DNA of 16,275 nucleotides from Alphaproteobacteria bacterium (GTDB taxonomy: Bacteria; Pseudomonadota; Alphaproteobacteria; UBA9219): contig JAGWKW010000006.1 of assembly GCA_028865155.1 (NCBI GenBank), forward strand, positions 1-16,275. The letters run 5' to 3'. Numbering within the stretch: position 1 is the stretch's first letter; the number at the start of each line of letters is the position of its first letter. Below the pieces are notes generated by a model, which was not told where the DNA came from, did no database searches, and saw nothing but the letters and a program-made list of their open reading frames with translations. A program made the translations under genes and the position numbers. Of this stretch, positions 6,364 through 12,956 are shown piece after piece.

Positions 6364-8454
6364 ATGACTTTTCCCGTTTTCGCCGATGTCGTGAAGCCCG
6401 ATTTCCGCCCCGAAGGCGGGAAGAAATTCGCGCTGACCTCCGACTACCGCCCCGCGGGCGATCAGCCGCAGGCCATCGAAGCGCTGACGCGTGGGCTCGA
6501 CGAAAACGAACGAGACCAGGTTCTGCTCGGCGTTACCGGTTCCGGCAAAACTTTCACCGTCGCGCATACGATCCAAACCTTGCAACGCCCCGCCCTTATC
6601 CTCGCGCCGAACAAGACGCTCGCGGCACAGCTTTACGGCGAGATGAAATCGTTCTTTCCCAACAATGCCGTCGAATATTTCGTTTCCTATTACGATTACT
6701 ACCAGCCAGAAGCCTATGTCGCGCGCACCGACACCTATATCGAAAAAGAGTCGATGATCAACGAGCAGATCGACCGCATGCGCCACTCGGCCACGCGCGC
6801 GCTGCTCGAACGCGACGATGTCATCATCGTGGCTTCGGTTTCGTGCATCTATGGTATCGGCTCGGTCGAAACTTACCAGTCGATGGTTTTGGGGCTGGCG
6901 AAAGGGCAGAAGATCGAGCGCAAGGCCTTGCTGACTGCGCTGGTCGAATTGCAGTACAAACGCAACGACATCGCGTTCGGGCGCGGCGATTTCCGCGTCA
7001 AGGGCGACACGATCGAAGTTTTTCCCGCGCATTTGGAAAGCACCGCCTGGCGGCTCGTCATGTTCGACGACGAGATCGAACAGATCGTCGAAATGGATCC
7101 GCTGACCGGAGAAAAGGGCGAAAGCTTCGACGCGGTGAAGCTCTATGCCAACAGCCACTATGTCACGCCGAAACCGACGCTGGCGCAAGCTGCACAGCAA
7201 ATCAAAATCGACCTCAAGGAACGATGCGCGGAATTTCTGGCCGAAGGCAAACTGCTCGAAGAACAGCGTTTGCGCGAGCGCACGACCTTCGATCTGGAAA
7301 TGATGGCGGCGACGGGCGCCTGCGCGGGCATCGAAAATTATTCGCGCTATCTGACCGGGCGGCCCGCGGGCGCGCCGCCGCCGACCTTGTTCGAATATCT
7401 GCCGCAAAATGCGATGCTGTTCGTCGATGAAAGCCATGTCATGATCCCGCAACTTCAGGGCATGTATAAAGGCGATTTTTCGCGCAAATCGGTGCTGGCG
7501 CAATACGGGTTTCGCCTGCCGTCCTGCGCCGACAACCGCCCGCTTAAATTCGAAGAATGGGATGCGATGCGCCCGCCGTCGGTGTTCGTATCCGCGACGC
7601 CCGGCCCGTGGGAGATGGAACGCACGCAAGGCGTCTTCGTCGAGCAGGTCGTGCGCCCGACCGGGCTGATGGATCCGCCCGTCATCGTGCGCCCGACCGA
7701 AAAACAGGTTGACGATCTGCTGGCCGAAGTCCACGACGTTACGGCCAAGGGCATGCGTACGCTGGTGACGACGCTAACCAAGAAAATGGCTGAAGCACTG
7801 ACCGAATATATGGGCGATGCGGGCGTCAAGGTTCGTTACATCCATTCTGACGTCGATACTTTAGAACGCATCGAGATCATCCGCGATTTACGCCTCGGTG
7901 TTTACGACGTGCTGATCGGCATCAACCTGCTGCGCGAAGGGTTGGACATTCCCGAATGCGGCCTTGTCGCCATTCTGGACGCCGACAAGGAAGGCTATCT
8001 GCGTTCGAAAACCTCGCTGATCCAGACGGTAGGCCGCGCGGCGCGCAACGTGGATGGCAAGGCGATCCTCTACGCCGACCGCATGACCGGTAGCATGAAG
8101 GCGGCCATTGAAGAAACCGACCGCCGCCGCGAAAAACAGCAAGCCTATAACGCCGCCAACGGCATTACGCCGGAATCGGTCAAAAAATCCATCGGCGATA
8201 TTCTGGCGTCGGTTTACGAACGCGACCATCTGACGGTCAAAGCCGGCATGGCCGACGACATCACGCTGTCGGGCAAGGATTTGCGCGCCCATATCCGCGA
8301 TCTGGAAAAACGCATGAAAACCGCCGCCGGGAATCTCGAATTCGAAGAAGCCGCGCGCCTGCGCGACGAGATCAAACGCCTCGAATCCGCCGACCTCGGC
8401 CTCGAAACCCCAACCGCGCCTGCCAAACCGCGCGGAAGGAAGAGGGGAAGATAG
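6364..8454 (+). CDS. uvrB: Excinuclease ABC subunit B
   Basis: UvrB is the DNA-damage verification helicase of nucleotide excision repair; it is loaded by UvrA and recruits the UvrC nuclease. The product is 696 residues (E. coli 673), slightly long at both ends. Helicase motif I (Walker A) GVTGSGKT is at 56-63. The damage-probing beta-hairpin [10 protein letters not shown] is at 109-118. The DEAD-like motif II DESH is at 355-358, SATPG at 410-414, and motif [11 protein letters not shown] at 554-562. The C-terminal UVR domain that binds UvrA/UvrC is at about 640-675 ([20 protein letters not shown]), followed by a short basic Pro/Arg-rich tail. The start agrees with the family ([16 protein letters not shown] at 26-41). 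It ends 12 bases before the REP-type element. All key residues are present. Confidence 0.98.
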   Translation: MTFPVFADVVKPDFRPEGGKKFALTSDYRPAGDQPQAIEALTRGLDENERDQVLLGVTGSGKTFTVAHTIQTLQRPALILAPNKTLAAQLYGEMKSFFPNNAVEYFVSYYDYYQPEAYVARTDTYIEKESMINEQIDRMRHSATRALLERDDVIIVASVSCIYGIGSVETYQSMVLGLAKGQKIERKALLTALVELQYKRNDIAFGRGDFRVKGDTIEVFPAHLESTAWRLVMFDDEIEQIVEMDPLTGEKGESFDAVKLYANSHYVTPKPTLAQAAQQIKIDLKERCAEFLAEGKLLEEQRLRERTTFDLEMMAATGACAGIENYSRYLTGRPAGAPPPTLFEYLPQNAMLFVDESHVMIPQLQGMYKGDFSRKSVLAQYGFRLPSCADNRPLKFEEWDAMRPPSVFVSATPGPWEMERTQGVFVEQVVRPTGLMDPPVIVRPTEKQVDDLLAEVHDVTAKGMRTLVTTLTKKMAEALTEYMGDAGVKVRYIHSDVDTLERIEIIRDLRLGVYDVLIGINLLREGLDIPECGLVAILDADKEGYLRSKTSLIQTVGRAARNVDGKAILYADRMTGSMKAAIEETDRRREKQQAYNAANGITPESVKKSIGDILASVYERDHLTVKAGMADDITLSGKDLRAHIRDLEKRMKTAAGNLEFEEAARLRDEIKRLESADLGLETPTAPAKPRGRKRGR

Positions 8455-8472
8455 AGAAAAAAAGAAACTGTC

Positions 8473-8538
8473 ATTCCGGACAATTCGCTTTTTCAAAAAC
8501 GCCTCAAGCGTTTTTGAAAATGTGAATTGATCCGGAAT
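8473..8538. repeat. Left hairpin of the GIY-YIG element
   Basis: Outer arms ATTCCGGA (8473-8480) and TCCGGAAT (8531-8538) pair, continued by CAATTC with GAATTG. After a small internal loop comes a perfect 13-bp inner stem, TTTTCAAAAACGC with GCGTTTTTGAAAA, closed by CTCAA. The inner edge of the 3' arm begins a 21-base sequence (8531-8551) that recurs inverted at 8874-8894. Confidence 0.85.
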
Positions 8539-8561
8539 CCCATTTGGTTTTTCTATCCGCT

Positions 8562-8855
8562 TTATCCATTCATGTTGTCGTACAGGTCGTCCCATTTGGG
8601 GTTCGTTTTCTTGATTAAATCGATTTTCCAATCGCGCCGCCACTTCTTGATTCTTTTCTCGGCTTCGATGGCTTCGATAGCTGTCGAAAATTCTTCGCAC
8701 CAGACGATGATTTTAAGCCCATAACGTTTACTGAATCCGTCGACTGCGCCATTCCTGTGTTCGTATGCGCGACGCACGATGTCGGACGTGACGCCGGTAT
8801 AAAGCGTGCCGAACGGTTTGTCGGTGACGATATAAACCCAATAGCTTTTCGACAT
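8562..8855 (-). CDS. Small GIY-YIG domain nuclease
   Basis: This 97-residue single-domain protein belongs to the GIY-YIG endonuclease superfamily (COG2827-like, stand-alone type). The two-part signature is VYI (7-9) and YTG (19-21), spaced 9 residues apart. It is followed by the conserved Arg (28/29) and EHRNG (32-36), and by the catalytic-type Glu66 in AEKRIKKW (65-72). A C-terminal segment with WKIDLIKKTNPKWDDLY is typical of this small-protein group. The ATG at 8853-8855 has AAGAG five bases upstream (8861-8865) and starts exactly at the domain; the frame is open further upstream only through the right hairpin. The stop lies 10 bases from the left inner repeat. Superfamily members cut DNA through a single metal ion. 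A role in excising or copying the surrounding hairpin element is an inference from its placement; a role in repair or RNA processing is the alternative. Confidence 0.9.
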   Translation of the reverse strand: MSKSYWVYIVTDKPFGTLYTGVTSDIVRRAYEHRNGAVDGFSKRYGLKIIVWCEEFSTAIEAIEAEKRIKKWRRDWKIDLIKKTNPKWDDLYDNMNG

Positions 8856-8886
8856 TGCAGCTCTTGCGAAAAGAAAACCAAATGGG

Positions 8887-8947
8887 ATTCCGGATAAAAT
8901 CGCATTTTGCTGCGCCGAAGCGCACCAAAAAGCGATTTTTCCGGAAT
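8887..8947. repeat. Right hairpin of the GIY-YIG element
   Basis: Outer arms ATTCCGGA (8887-8894) and TCCGGAAT (8940-8947) are the same as in the left hairpin. The inner arms differ completely: AAAATCGC (8896-8903) pairs with GCGATTTT (8932-8939), then TTTTG with CAAAA and TGCGC with GCGCA across a C-C mismatch, closed by a CGAA loop. The left flank (8874-8894) is the inverted copy of 8531-8551. Confidence 0.85.
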
Positions 8948-8980
8948 GACAGTCCTTTTTTATTCTCCGGATTTTCTCAT

Positions 8981-9304
8981 TCAAATTCCGGTCTCGAATT
9001 TCCAATTCATCGGGATAAGCGTGAGATTGATCGGATGGGAAAATGCGCGCCGGCCCTTCCATTCGCTCAAACGCTTTTTGATGCGGGCAAACAGATCGTC
9101 GGCGTCGGCAATTTTCGGCGCAGACATTTCGATGAAAATTTCTATCGGCGCGATCTGCACCTTGATGCGCGCCGCATTGGCATAAACGAAAACGTCTTCG
9201 ATGCCGGTTTCTTCGGAAACGATGATACGCACGACCTCCGACAGCGAACGGGCGTCGCCGTCGCTGACGACTTCATCGTCGAATTCTATGCGTATAAGTG
9301 GCAT
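8981..9304 (-). CDS. Tautomerase-superfamily-like small protein
   Basis: The product is 107 residues if it starts at the ATG 9302-9304; a TTG two codons earlier (9308-9310) is possible but less likely. With the ATG start, Pro follows Met directly (MPLIRIEF), giving the N-terminal catalytic-type proline of 4-oxalocrotonate tautomerase and MIF relatives after Met removal. The rest follows a beta-alpha-beta repeat: strand PLIRIEF, helix ARSLSEVVRIIVSEETG, strand IKVQIA, then PIEIFIEMSA, helix ADDLFARIKKRLSEWKG, and a final strand INLTLIPMNWKF. I cannot assign a substrate. It begins 46 bases after the glmS stop on the same strand and is probably co-transcribed. Its 3' end is 27 bases from the GIY-YIG element. 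The assignment rests on the Pro and secondary-structure pattern, so it is moderate. Confidence 0.55.
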   Translation of the reverse strand: MPLIRIEFDDEVVSDGDARSLSEVVRIIVSEETGIEDVFVYANAARIKVQIAPIEIFIEMSAPKIADADDLFARIKKRLSEWKGRRAFSHPINLTLIPMNWKFETGI

Positions 9305-9350
9305 ACGCAAATTATCGAAGGCTTGAGGCCGCCTGTCAATCCGCCGCTAA

Positions 9351-11171
9351 CTACTCCACCGTCACGCTCTTCGCCAGATTCCGCGGCTGGTCGACATCCG
9401 TTCCTTTGGCGACCGCCGTGTAATAGGCCAGCAACTGCACCGGAATGGCATAGAGCAGGGGCAGCACGATCGGGTCGGCCTCGGGCACCGCGATATTCCA
9501 GAAAGTCTTGACCCCGACATGGGCGATGCCCGGCCTGTCGGAAATCATAATGACCTTGCCGCCGCGCGCGACGGTTTCCTGAATGTTCGACGCGGTTTTT
9601 TCGTACAACCCGTCATGCGGCGCGAGGAACACGACCGGCATCGTCTCGTCGATCAGCGCGATAGGCCCGTGCTTCATCTCGCCCGCCGGATAGCCTTCGG
9701 CATGAATGTATGAAATTTCCTTGAGCTTCAACGCGCCCTCCATCGCAATCGGGTACAGCAACCCGCGCCCTAGATATAAAACGTCATGCGCTTCGCTCAG
9801 ATGATGCGCGAGTTCCTGAATATGATGCTCGTCGCGCAACACTTGGTTGATCTGCGCCGGAATCTCGCGCAAGGCATGTAAAATTTCCCCGGCGCGCGCT
9901 GGCGTCAGCGCGCCGCGCGCCAGCGCCGCATCGACCGCGAGGCACAGCAGCACCGCCAGCTGCGTTGTGTAAGCTTTGGTCGATGCAACGCCGATCTCCG
10001 GCCCCGCCAGCGTCGGCACGACGACATCCGACGCGCGCGCAATCGAACTTTGCGGCACATTGACGACCGACAGGATTTTCTGCCCCTGCGACTTCGCGTA
10101 ATGCAGCGCGGCCAGCGTATCCGCCGTCTCGCCCGACTGCGACACCGCGATGGTGACGCCGCCTGCCGCCATCGGCGCTTCGCGGTAACGGAATTCCGAC
10201 GCGATATCCATCTCGGCGGGCAATCGCGCCAATTGCTCGAACCAGTATTTGGCGACCAGACCGGCATAGGACGCCGTGCCGCAGCCGATAATCGTGACGC
10301 GCGGCACGTTCTTCCAGTCGAACGGCATTCGCGGCATCGCCAGCGCATCTTCGGGCGTCGTCAGCGCGCCCAGCGTGTCGCCGATCACGGCGGGCTGCTC
10401 GAAAATTTCCTTCAGCATGAAATGGCGATATTGCCCCTTGCCGATCATCGCGCCCGACAAGGCCGTGATGTGGATTTTGCGTTCCACGATTTTATCTTCG
10501 GCGTCGTGAATGACCGCTTTGTCGGCGTACAGCTCGACCCAGTCGCCTTCTTCCAGATAACAAATCTTGTTCGTCAATGGCGCCAGCGCCAGCGCGTCGG
10601 AGCCTAGATACATTTCATCATCGCCAAACCCGACGGCCAGCGGGCTGCCGCGCCGTGCGCCGATGACCATTTCTTCATGCCCCGCGAAAATAATGCCGAG
10701 CGCGAACGCGCCTTCAAGCCGTTTCAGTGCGGCGGATACCGCCGCCTGCGGCGTCATGCCCTGATCGAGATAATCAGTGATCAGATGCGCGATGGTCTCG
10801 CTGTCGGTTTCGGACGCGAATTTGTGACCCTTCTTGCCCAGATCGTCGCGCAGCGCGCGGTAATTCTCGATGATGCCGTTATGGACGATGGCGACTTTGC
10901 CCGTCGCGTGCGGATGCGCATTGGCTTCCGTCGGCTTGCCGTGCGTGGCCCAGCGCGTATGGCCGATGCCGACAATGCCGGGCAAAGGCTGTTCGTCGAG
11001 CCGTGCCGCAAGTTGATCCAGCTTGCCGGTCGCGCGGCGCATGTCGATCTTGCCGCCCACCAGCGTAGCAATGCCCGCGCTGTCATAGCCGCGATATTCC
11101 AGCCGCCGCAACCCGTCGAGCAGCAACGGGGAAACGGGCCGCGAACCGATCATGCCGACAATGCCGCACAT
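9351..11171 (-). CDS. glmS: Glutamine--fructose-6-phosphate aminotransferase (isomerizing)
   Basis: GlmS makes glucosamine-6-phosphate from fructose-6-phosphate and glutamine, the entry step to UDP-GlcNAc for peptidoglycan and lipopolysaccharide. The product is 606 residues (E. coli 609). Cys2 right after Met is the class II glutaminase nucleophile (MCGIVGMIGS). GHTRWATHG (70-78), HNGIIENY (97-104) and RRGSPLAVG (174-182) line the glutaminase site. Two SIS sugar-isomerase domains follow, with CGTAS (298-302), SQSGETADT (345-353) and the C-terminal NLAKSVTVE containing the conserved active-site lysine. HFMLKEIFEQP (251-261) is the interdomain signature. It is transcribed away from mscL. I saw no glmS ribozyme, which is expected because that control is a Gram-positive feature. 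Confidence 0.98.
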   Translation of the reverse strand: MCGIVGMIGSRPVSPLLLDGLRRLEYRGYDSAGIATLVGGKIDMRRATGKLDQLAARLDEQPLPGIVGIGHTRWATHGKPTEANAHPHATGKVAIVHNGIIENYRALRDDLGKKGHKFASETDSETIAHLITDYLDQGMTPQAAVSAALKRLEGAFALGIIFAGHEEMVIGARRGSPLAVGFGDDEMYLGSDALALAPLTNKICYLEEGDWVELYADKAVIHDAEDKIVERKIHITALSGAMIGKGQYRHFMLKEIFEQPAVIGDTLGALTTPEDALAMPRMPFDWKNVPRVTIIGCGTASYAGLVAKYWFEQLARLPAEMDIASEFRYREAPMAAGGVTIAVSQSGETADTLAALHYAKSQGQKILSVVNVPQSSIARASDVVVPTLAGPEIGVASTKAYTTQLAVLLCLAVDAALARGALTPARAGEILHALREIPAQINQVLRDEHHIQELAHHLSEAHDVLYLGRGLLYPIAMEGALKLKEISYIHAEGYPAGEMKHGPIALIDETMPVVFLAPHDGLYEKTASNIQETVARGGKVIMISDRPGIAHVGVKTFWNIAVPEADPIVLPLLYAIPVQLLAYYTAVAKGTDVDQPRNLAKSVTVE

Positions 11172-11211
11172 AGTTTGAACTCGCTCGATGTTGAAAAAGC
11201 AAAAGCAGCAT

Positions 11212-11239
11212 AAGATAACCGTCGCCGTTGAAAACTCAA
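11212..11239 (-). promoter_or_regulatory. Candidate glmS promoter
   Basis: On the minus strand TTGAGT (complement of 11234-11239), a 16-base spacer and TATCTT (complement of 11212-11217). Initiation near 11205 would leave a leader of about 33 bases before the glmS ATG. Confidence 0.4.
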
Positions 11240-11265
11240 CTTTCGCGACGCATTGTTACCCGTCA

Positions 11266-11294
11266 TTGCCGAAATGGCGAATTCCTGCTATGTT
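11266..11294 (+). promoter_or_regulatory. Candidate mscL promoter
   Basis: TTGCCG (11266-11271), a 17-base spacer and TATGTT (11289-11294), with initiation near 11301 and a leader of about 30 bases. It does not overlap the proposed glmS promoter and supports the mscL start at 11331. Confidence 0.45.
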
Positions 11295-11330
11295 TTCAGC
11301 CTCTTAAACGGCAGAAACAAGAGGCATCGC

Positions 11331-11771
11331 ATGTCTGTTCTCAAGGATTTTCGCACCTTCATCGCGCGCGGCAATGTGGTCGATCTCGCGGTCGGCGTCA
11401 TCATCGGCGCGGCCTTCGGCAAAATCGTCAGCTCGCTGGTCAAGGATGTGATGATGCCGCCCATCGGGCTGCTGCTTGGCAAGGTGGATTTTTCCGGGCT
11501 ATTCGTCACGCTGGATGGCGACCATTATGCGACGCTGGCGGCGGCGAAAGCGGCGGGCGCGCCGACGATCAATTACGGCATCTTCGTCAACAATGTGATC
11601 GACTTCCTGATCGTCGCCTTCGTCGTTTTTCTTGTCGTGCGGCAGGTCAACAAAATCCTGCCGAAACCGGCGCCTTCCGTGCCGATGCGCGACTGCCCGC
11701 GCTGCATGACCAGCATTCCGGCGGCGGCAACCAAATGCCCCCATTGCACGGCGGATGTCGAAGCCGTTTGA
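11331..11771 (+). CDS. mscL: Large-conductance mechanosensitive channel with C-terminal zinc-ribbon-like tail
   Basis: MscL is a homopentameric inner-membrane channel that opens at high membrane tension to release solutes after hypo-osmotic shock. The product is 146 residues. The N-terminal amphipathic helix [14 protein letters not shown] (2-15) leads into TM1 (about 16-45), with the gate motif [20 protein letters not shown]. The periplasmic loop is about 50-80, and TM2 (about 80-105, [21 protein letters not shown]) follows. Instead of the plain helical bundle tail of the E. coli protein, the C-terminus carries CPRC (122-125) and CPHC (136-139), a four-cysteine zinc-ribbon-like arrangement found in some other MscL proteins. 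The ATG at 11331 has AAGAGG (11319-11324) six bases upstream and fits the family start; the longer open frame upstream lacks MscL character. No clear terminator follows. Confidence 0.96.
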   Translation: MSVLKDFRTFIARGNVVDLAVGVIIGAAFGKIVSSLVKDVMMPPIGLLLGKVDFSGLFVTLDGDHYATLAAAKAAGAPTINYGIFVNNVIDFLIVAFVVFLVVRQVNKILPKPAPSVPMRDCPRCMTSIPAAATKCPHCTADVEAV

Positions 11772-11803
11772 GGCGCGTTTAAAGGTAAGATTCCGCCCGA
11801 AAA

Positions 11804-11883
11804 ATGGCTGAAACTATTGTTTTGTGATACAAGGTTAAGAGCCTTTTTTCATAAAGCATATTAAAGAAACGCGTTTCAGCCAT
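11804..11883. promoter_or_regulatory. 11-bp inverted repeat and 12-bp dyad controlling the start of the next gene (candidate)
   Basis: ATGGCTGAAAC (11804-11814) is perfectly complementary to GTTTCAGCCAT (11873-11883), the second copy containing the first two bases of the ATG at 11882. The second copy also completes a perfect palindrome GAAACGCGTTTC (11866-11877). The 58 bases between are AT-rich, with TTAAGAGCCTTTTTTC near the middle. This could be an operator pair or an mRNA structure that hides the start codon. Function is inferred. Confidence 0.45.
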
Positions 11884-12547
11884 GTCCGCTTTTTCAGCCA
11901 TTCGCCATTACACGTCCGGTCTTGTCGAACGCCATCCGAAGACGGCGCAAAAAACCATGAGCTGGTGTTATCTTGTCGCCGATGCTGCCGTGGCAGCGCT
12001 TCCTTTCGCGCTTCATTACCACGACGGCGCACACGCTATTCTTGAAGCCTATGTTGTCCGCCCGGGGCCGGTTGCATCCAGCCTTCTGATGATGGCCGGA
12101 GACAGAGCAGCGGGAACGAAATTTGATGTGGGCCACGGCCTGATTGCGGCGGGGGCGGCGGTGTTGGTGGTCGATTTGGCAACGCATGGATTTGGCAGCG
12201 CAGCCTTTGCCACTATGCCAAGCGTTGTCGGCGGCATCGTCGGGGCATCCTATAAATATCTTGAACGCGATTTCGGACGTGCCAAGAACTGGCTTGTCAG
12301 GAATACGGCAGGCAGGCCAAAGGCATTGGCCGGTGCCTTTCTCGCTTGCGCTTCGGTGCCGCTGGCGGCTTCAGGGTGGTTTCACGGCGGTCCGGACGGT
12401 AACACGATTTTTGCCGCCGGGTTGTTATGGATTGCAGGCAACGCCATTTCTTTCATGCTGCCGCCTGATGACAAAAGCCCTGATCGCCCAGCCGATCCAG
12501 CGCAGCGACCGCCGAGGGCTTCCCAAAACAAAACCCCCGCCGCGTGA
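11882..12547 (+). CDS. Unrecognised multi-pass membrane protein
   Basis: I do not recognise a family. The 221-residue product has a short cytosolic-looking N-terminus with basic residues. About five hydrophobic segments follow: near 29-46 (CYLVADAAVAALPFALHY), 84-101 (GLIAAGAAVLVVDLATHG), 107-121, 147-163 (ALAGAFLACASVPLAAS) and 174-191 (TIFAAGLLWIAGNAISFM). Loops hold YKYLERDFGRAKNWLVRN (124-141). The C-terminal tail (about 193-221) is polar, Pro- and Arg-rich. The start codon lies inside an inverted repeat and no strong Shine-Dalgarno sequence precedes it. The last codons and stop fall inside the hairpin that terminates rpmG from the other side, so the tail sequence may be shaped by that overlap. 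It follows mscL by 110 bases with no obvious terminator, so read-through from mscL is possible. Confidence 0.7.
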   Translation: MSAFSAIRHYTSGLVERHPKTAQKTMSWCYLVADAAVAALPFALHYHDGAHAILEAYVVRPGPVASSLLMMAGDRAAGTKFDVGHGLIAAGAAVLVVDLATHGFGSAAFATMPSVVGGIVGASYKYLERDFGRAKNWLVRNTAGRPKALAGAFLACASVPLAASGWFHGGPDGNTIFAAGLLWIAGNAISFMLPPDDKSPDRPADPAQRPPRASQNKTPAA

Positions 12548-12562
12548 TGGCGGCAGGGGTTT
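12531..12562 (-). terminator. Intrinsic terminator of rpmG overlapping the end of the membrane-protein gene
   Basis: GCCGC (12539-12543) pairs with GCGGC (12550-12554) around a 6-base loop; after one mismatch AAACCCC (12531-12537) pairs with GGGGTTT (12556-12562). On the minus strand the stem runs into TTTTGTTTT. It lies 24 bases past the rpmG stop. The stop codon of the plus-strand gene (12545-12547) is in the loop. Confidence 0.8.
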
Positions 12563-12585
12563 GAATCTCGTCCGGGAAAGCGGTC

Positions 12586-12765
12586 TTACGACTTCTTGCT
12601 TTCCTTGATCTTGCCTTCCTTGAAGACGACGTGCTTGCGCGCGACCGGGTCGTACTTCTTGAGTTCCAGCTTGTTCGTGTTATTCTTGGGGTTCTTCTTC
12701 GTGACATAGAAGAAGCCCGTGTTGGCCGAGCTGACCAGCTTGATGTCGTTTTTTGTTTTCGCCAT
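12586..12765 (-). CDS. rpmG: 50S ribosomal protein L33
   Basis: L33 is a small protein of the large ribosomal subunit near the E site. The product is 59 residues, with the alphaproteobacterial-type sequence: [20 protein letters not shown] (1-20), then [10 protein letters not shown] (21-30), [16 protein letters not shown] (31-46) and a Lys-rich end. It is about four residues longer at the C-terminus than the commonly seen 55-residue form. It lacks the zinc-binding CxxC pairs of the other L33 type, so it is the C-minus form and zinc-independent. AGGA lies eight bases before the ATG (complement of 12774-12777). It is flanked by a strong promoter and a clear terminator, so it is a single-gene transcript. 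Codon use is strongly biased to AAG, GTC and CTG as expected for high expression. Confidence 0.97.
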   Translation of the reverse strand: MAKTKNDIKLVSSANTGFFYVTKKNPKNNTNKLELKKYDPVARKHVVFKEGKIKESKKS

Positions 12766-12818
12766 GATTTTTGTCCTAAATTCCGGGCCGCGCCTTCCAT
12801 GGGGTCGGCAAGGCGCGC

Positions 12819-12847
12819 AATGTCGGGAAATCGCCGCCTTTTGTCAA
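12819..12847 (-). promoter_or_regulatory. rpmG promoter
   Basis: On the minus strand a perfect TTGACA (complement of 12842-12847), a 17-base spacer and GACATT (complement of 12819-12824). Initiation near 12812 gives a leader of about 47 bases. It is the best promoter match I found in the window. Confidence 0.7.
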
Positions 12848-12884
12848 GATTAATCGGGAAATGAAGCATTTTTATGCCTGAAAC

Positions 12885-12897
12885 CCCGCTTCGCGGG
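12885..12897. repeat. Short GC-rich palindrome, possibly REP-like
   Basis: CCCGC (12885-12889), TTC loop, GCGGG (12893-12897). On the minus strand it is preceded by GTCA, giving GTCACCCGC-GAA-GCGGGG, a form seen in short interspersed palindromes of alphaproteobacteria. It lies between the rpmG promoter and sppA, just before the start of the longest sppA reading frame. Confidence 0.35.
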
Positions 12898-12956
12898 TGA
12901 CTTTTGAATGGGTTTGGGTTAACTCTTTTCTTCCGCTTCTCATAAAGGTTAAGGAC

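Larger units (their letters stand above)
8467..8953. mobile_element. REP-type element enclosing a GIY-YIG nuclease gene
   Basis: A 487-base unit lies between the convergent 3' ends of uvrB and the tautomerase-like gene. Its ends are a perfect 14-bp terminal inverted repeat, ACTGTCATTCCGGA (8467-8480) and its complement (8940-8953). Inside each end is a long hairpin (8473-8538 and 8887-8947), and next to each hairpin is a perfect 21-bp inner inverted repeat (8531-8551 and 8874-8894). The remaining core is filled almost exactly by one gene, the GIY-YIG nuclease at 8562-8855. No target-site duplication is evident. The symmetry, the gene packed between hairpins and the insertion between convergent genes suggest a mobile or formerly mobile element, by analogy with REP/RAYT elements but with a GIY-YIG enzyme instead of a Y1 transposase. 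Mobility itself is inferred. Confidence 0.65.

Noticed and set aside
6355..7734. A 459-codon open frame antisense to uvrB
   Set aside because: It mirrors the GC-rich codon pattern of uvrB, its product is Arg/His/Phe-rich without recognisable motifs, and uvrB is intact on the other strand.
7888..8700. A 270-codon minus-strand frame crossing from uvrB through the left hairpin into the nuclease gene
   Set aside because: It spans three unrelated features, including a palindrome, and the product shows no family features; it is a composition artefact.
8957..8996. Terminator-like CCGGATTT...AAATTCCGG hairpin at the end of the tautomerase-like gene
   Set aside because: The stem has a bulge, lacks a T-tract on either strand and overlaps the coding end.
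11172..11330. A glmS ribozyme or an RNA gene between glmS and mscL
   Set aside because: Only the two promoter candidates are apparent; a weak imperfect GCC/GGC palindrome near 11268-11279 is too short to call.
12897..12956. Upstream GTG start for sppA
   Set aside because: The GTG at 12957 has a better ribosome binding site (AAAGG, 12944-12948) and places the membrane anchor at the N-terminus; the upstream start sits in a palindrome.
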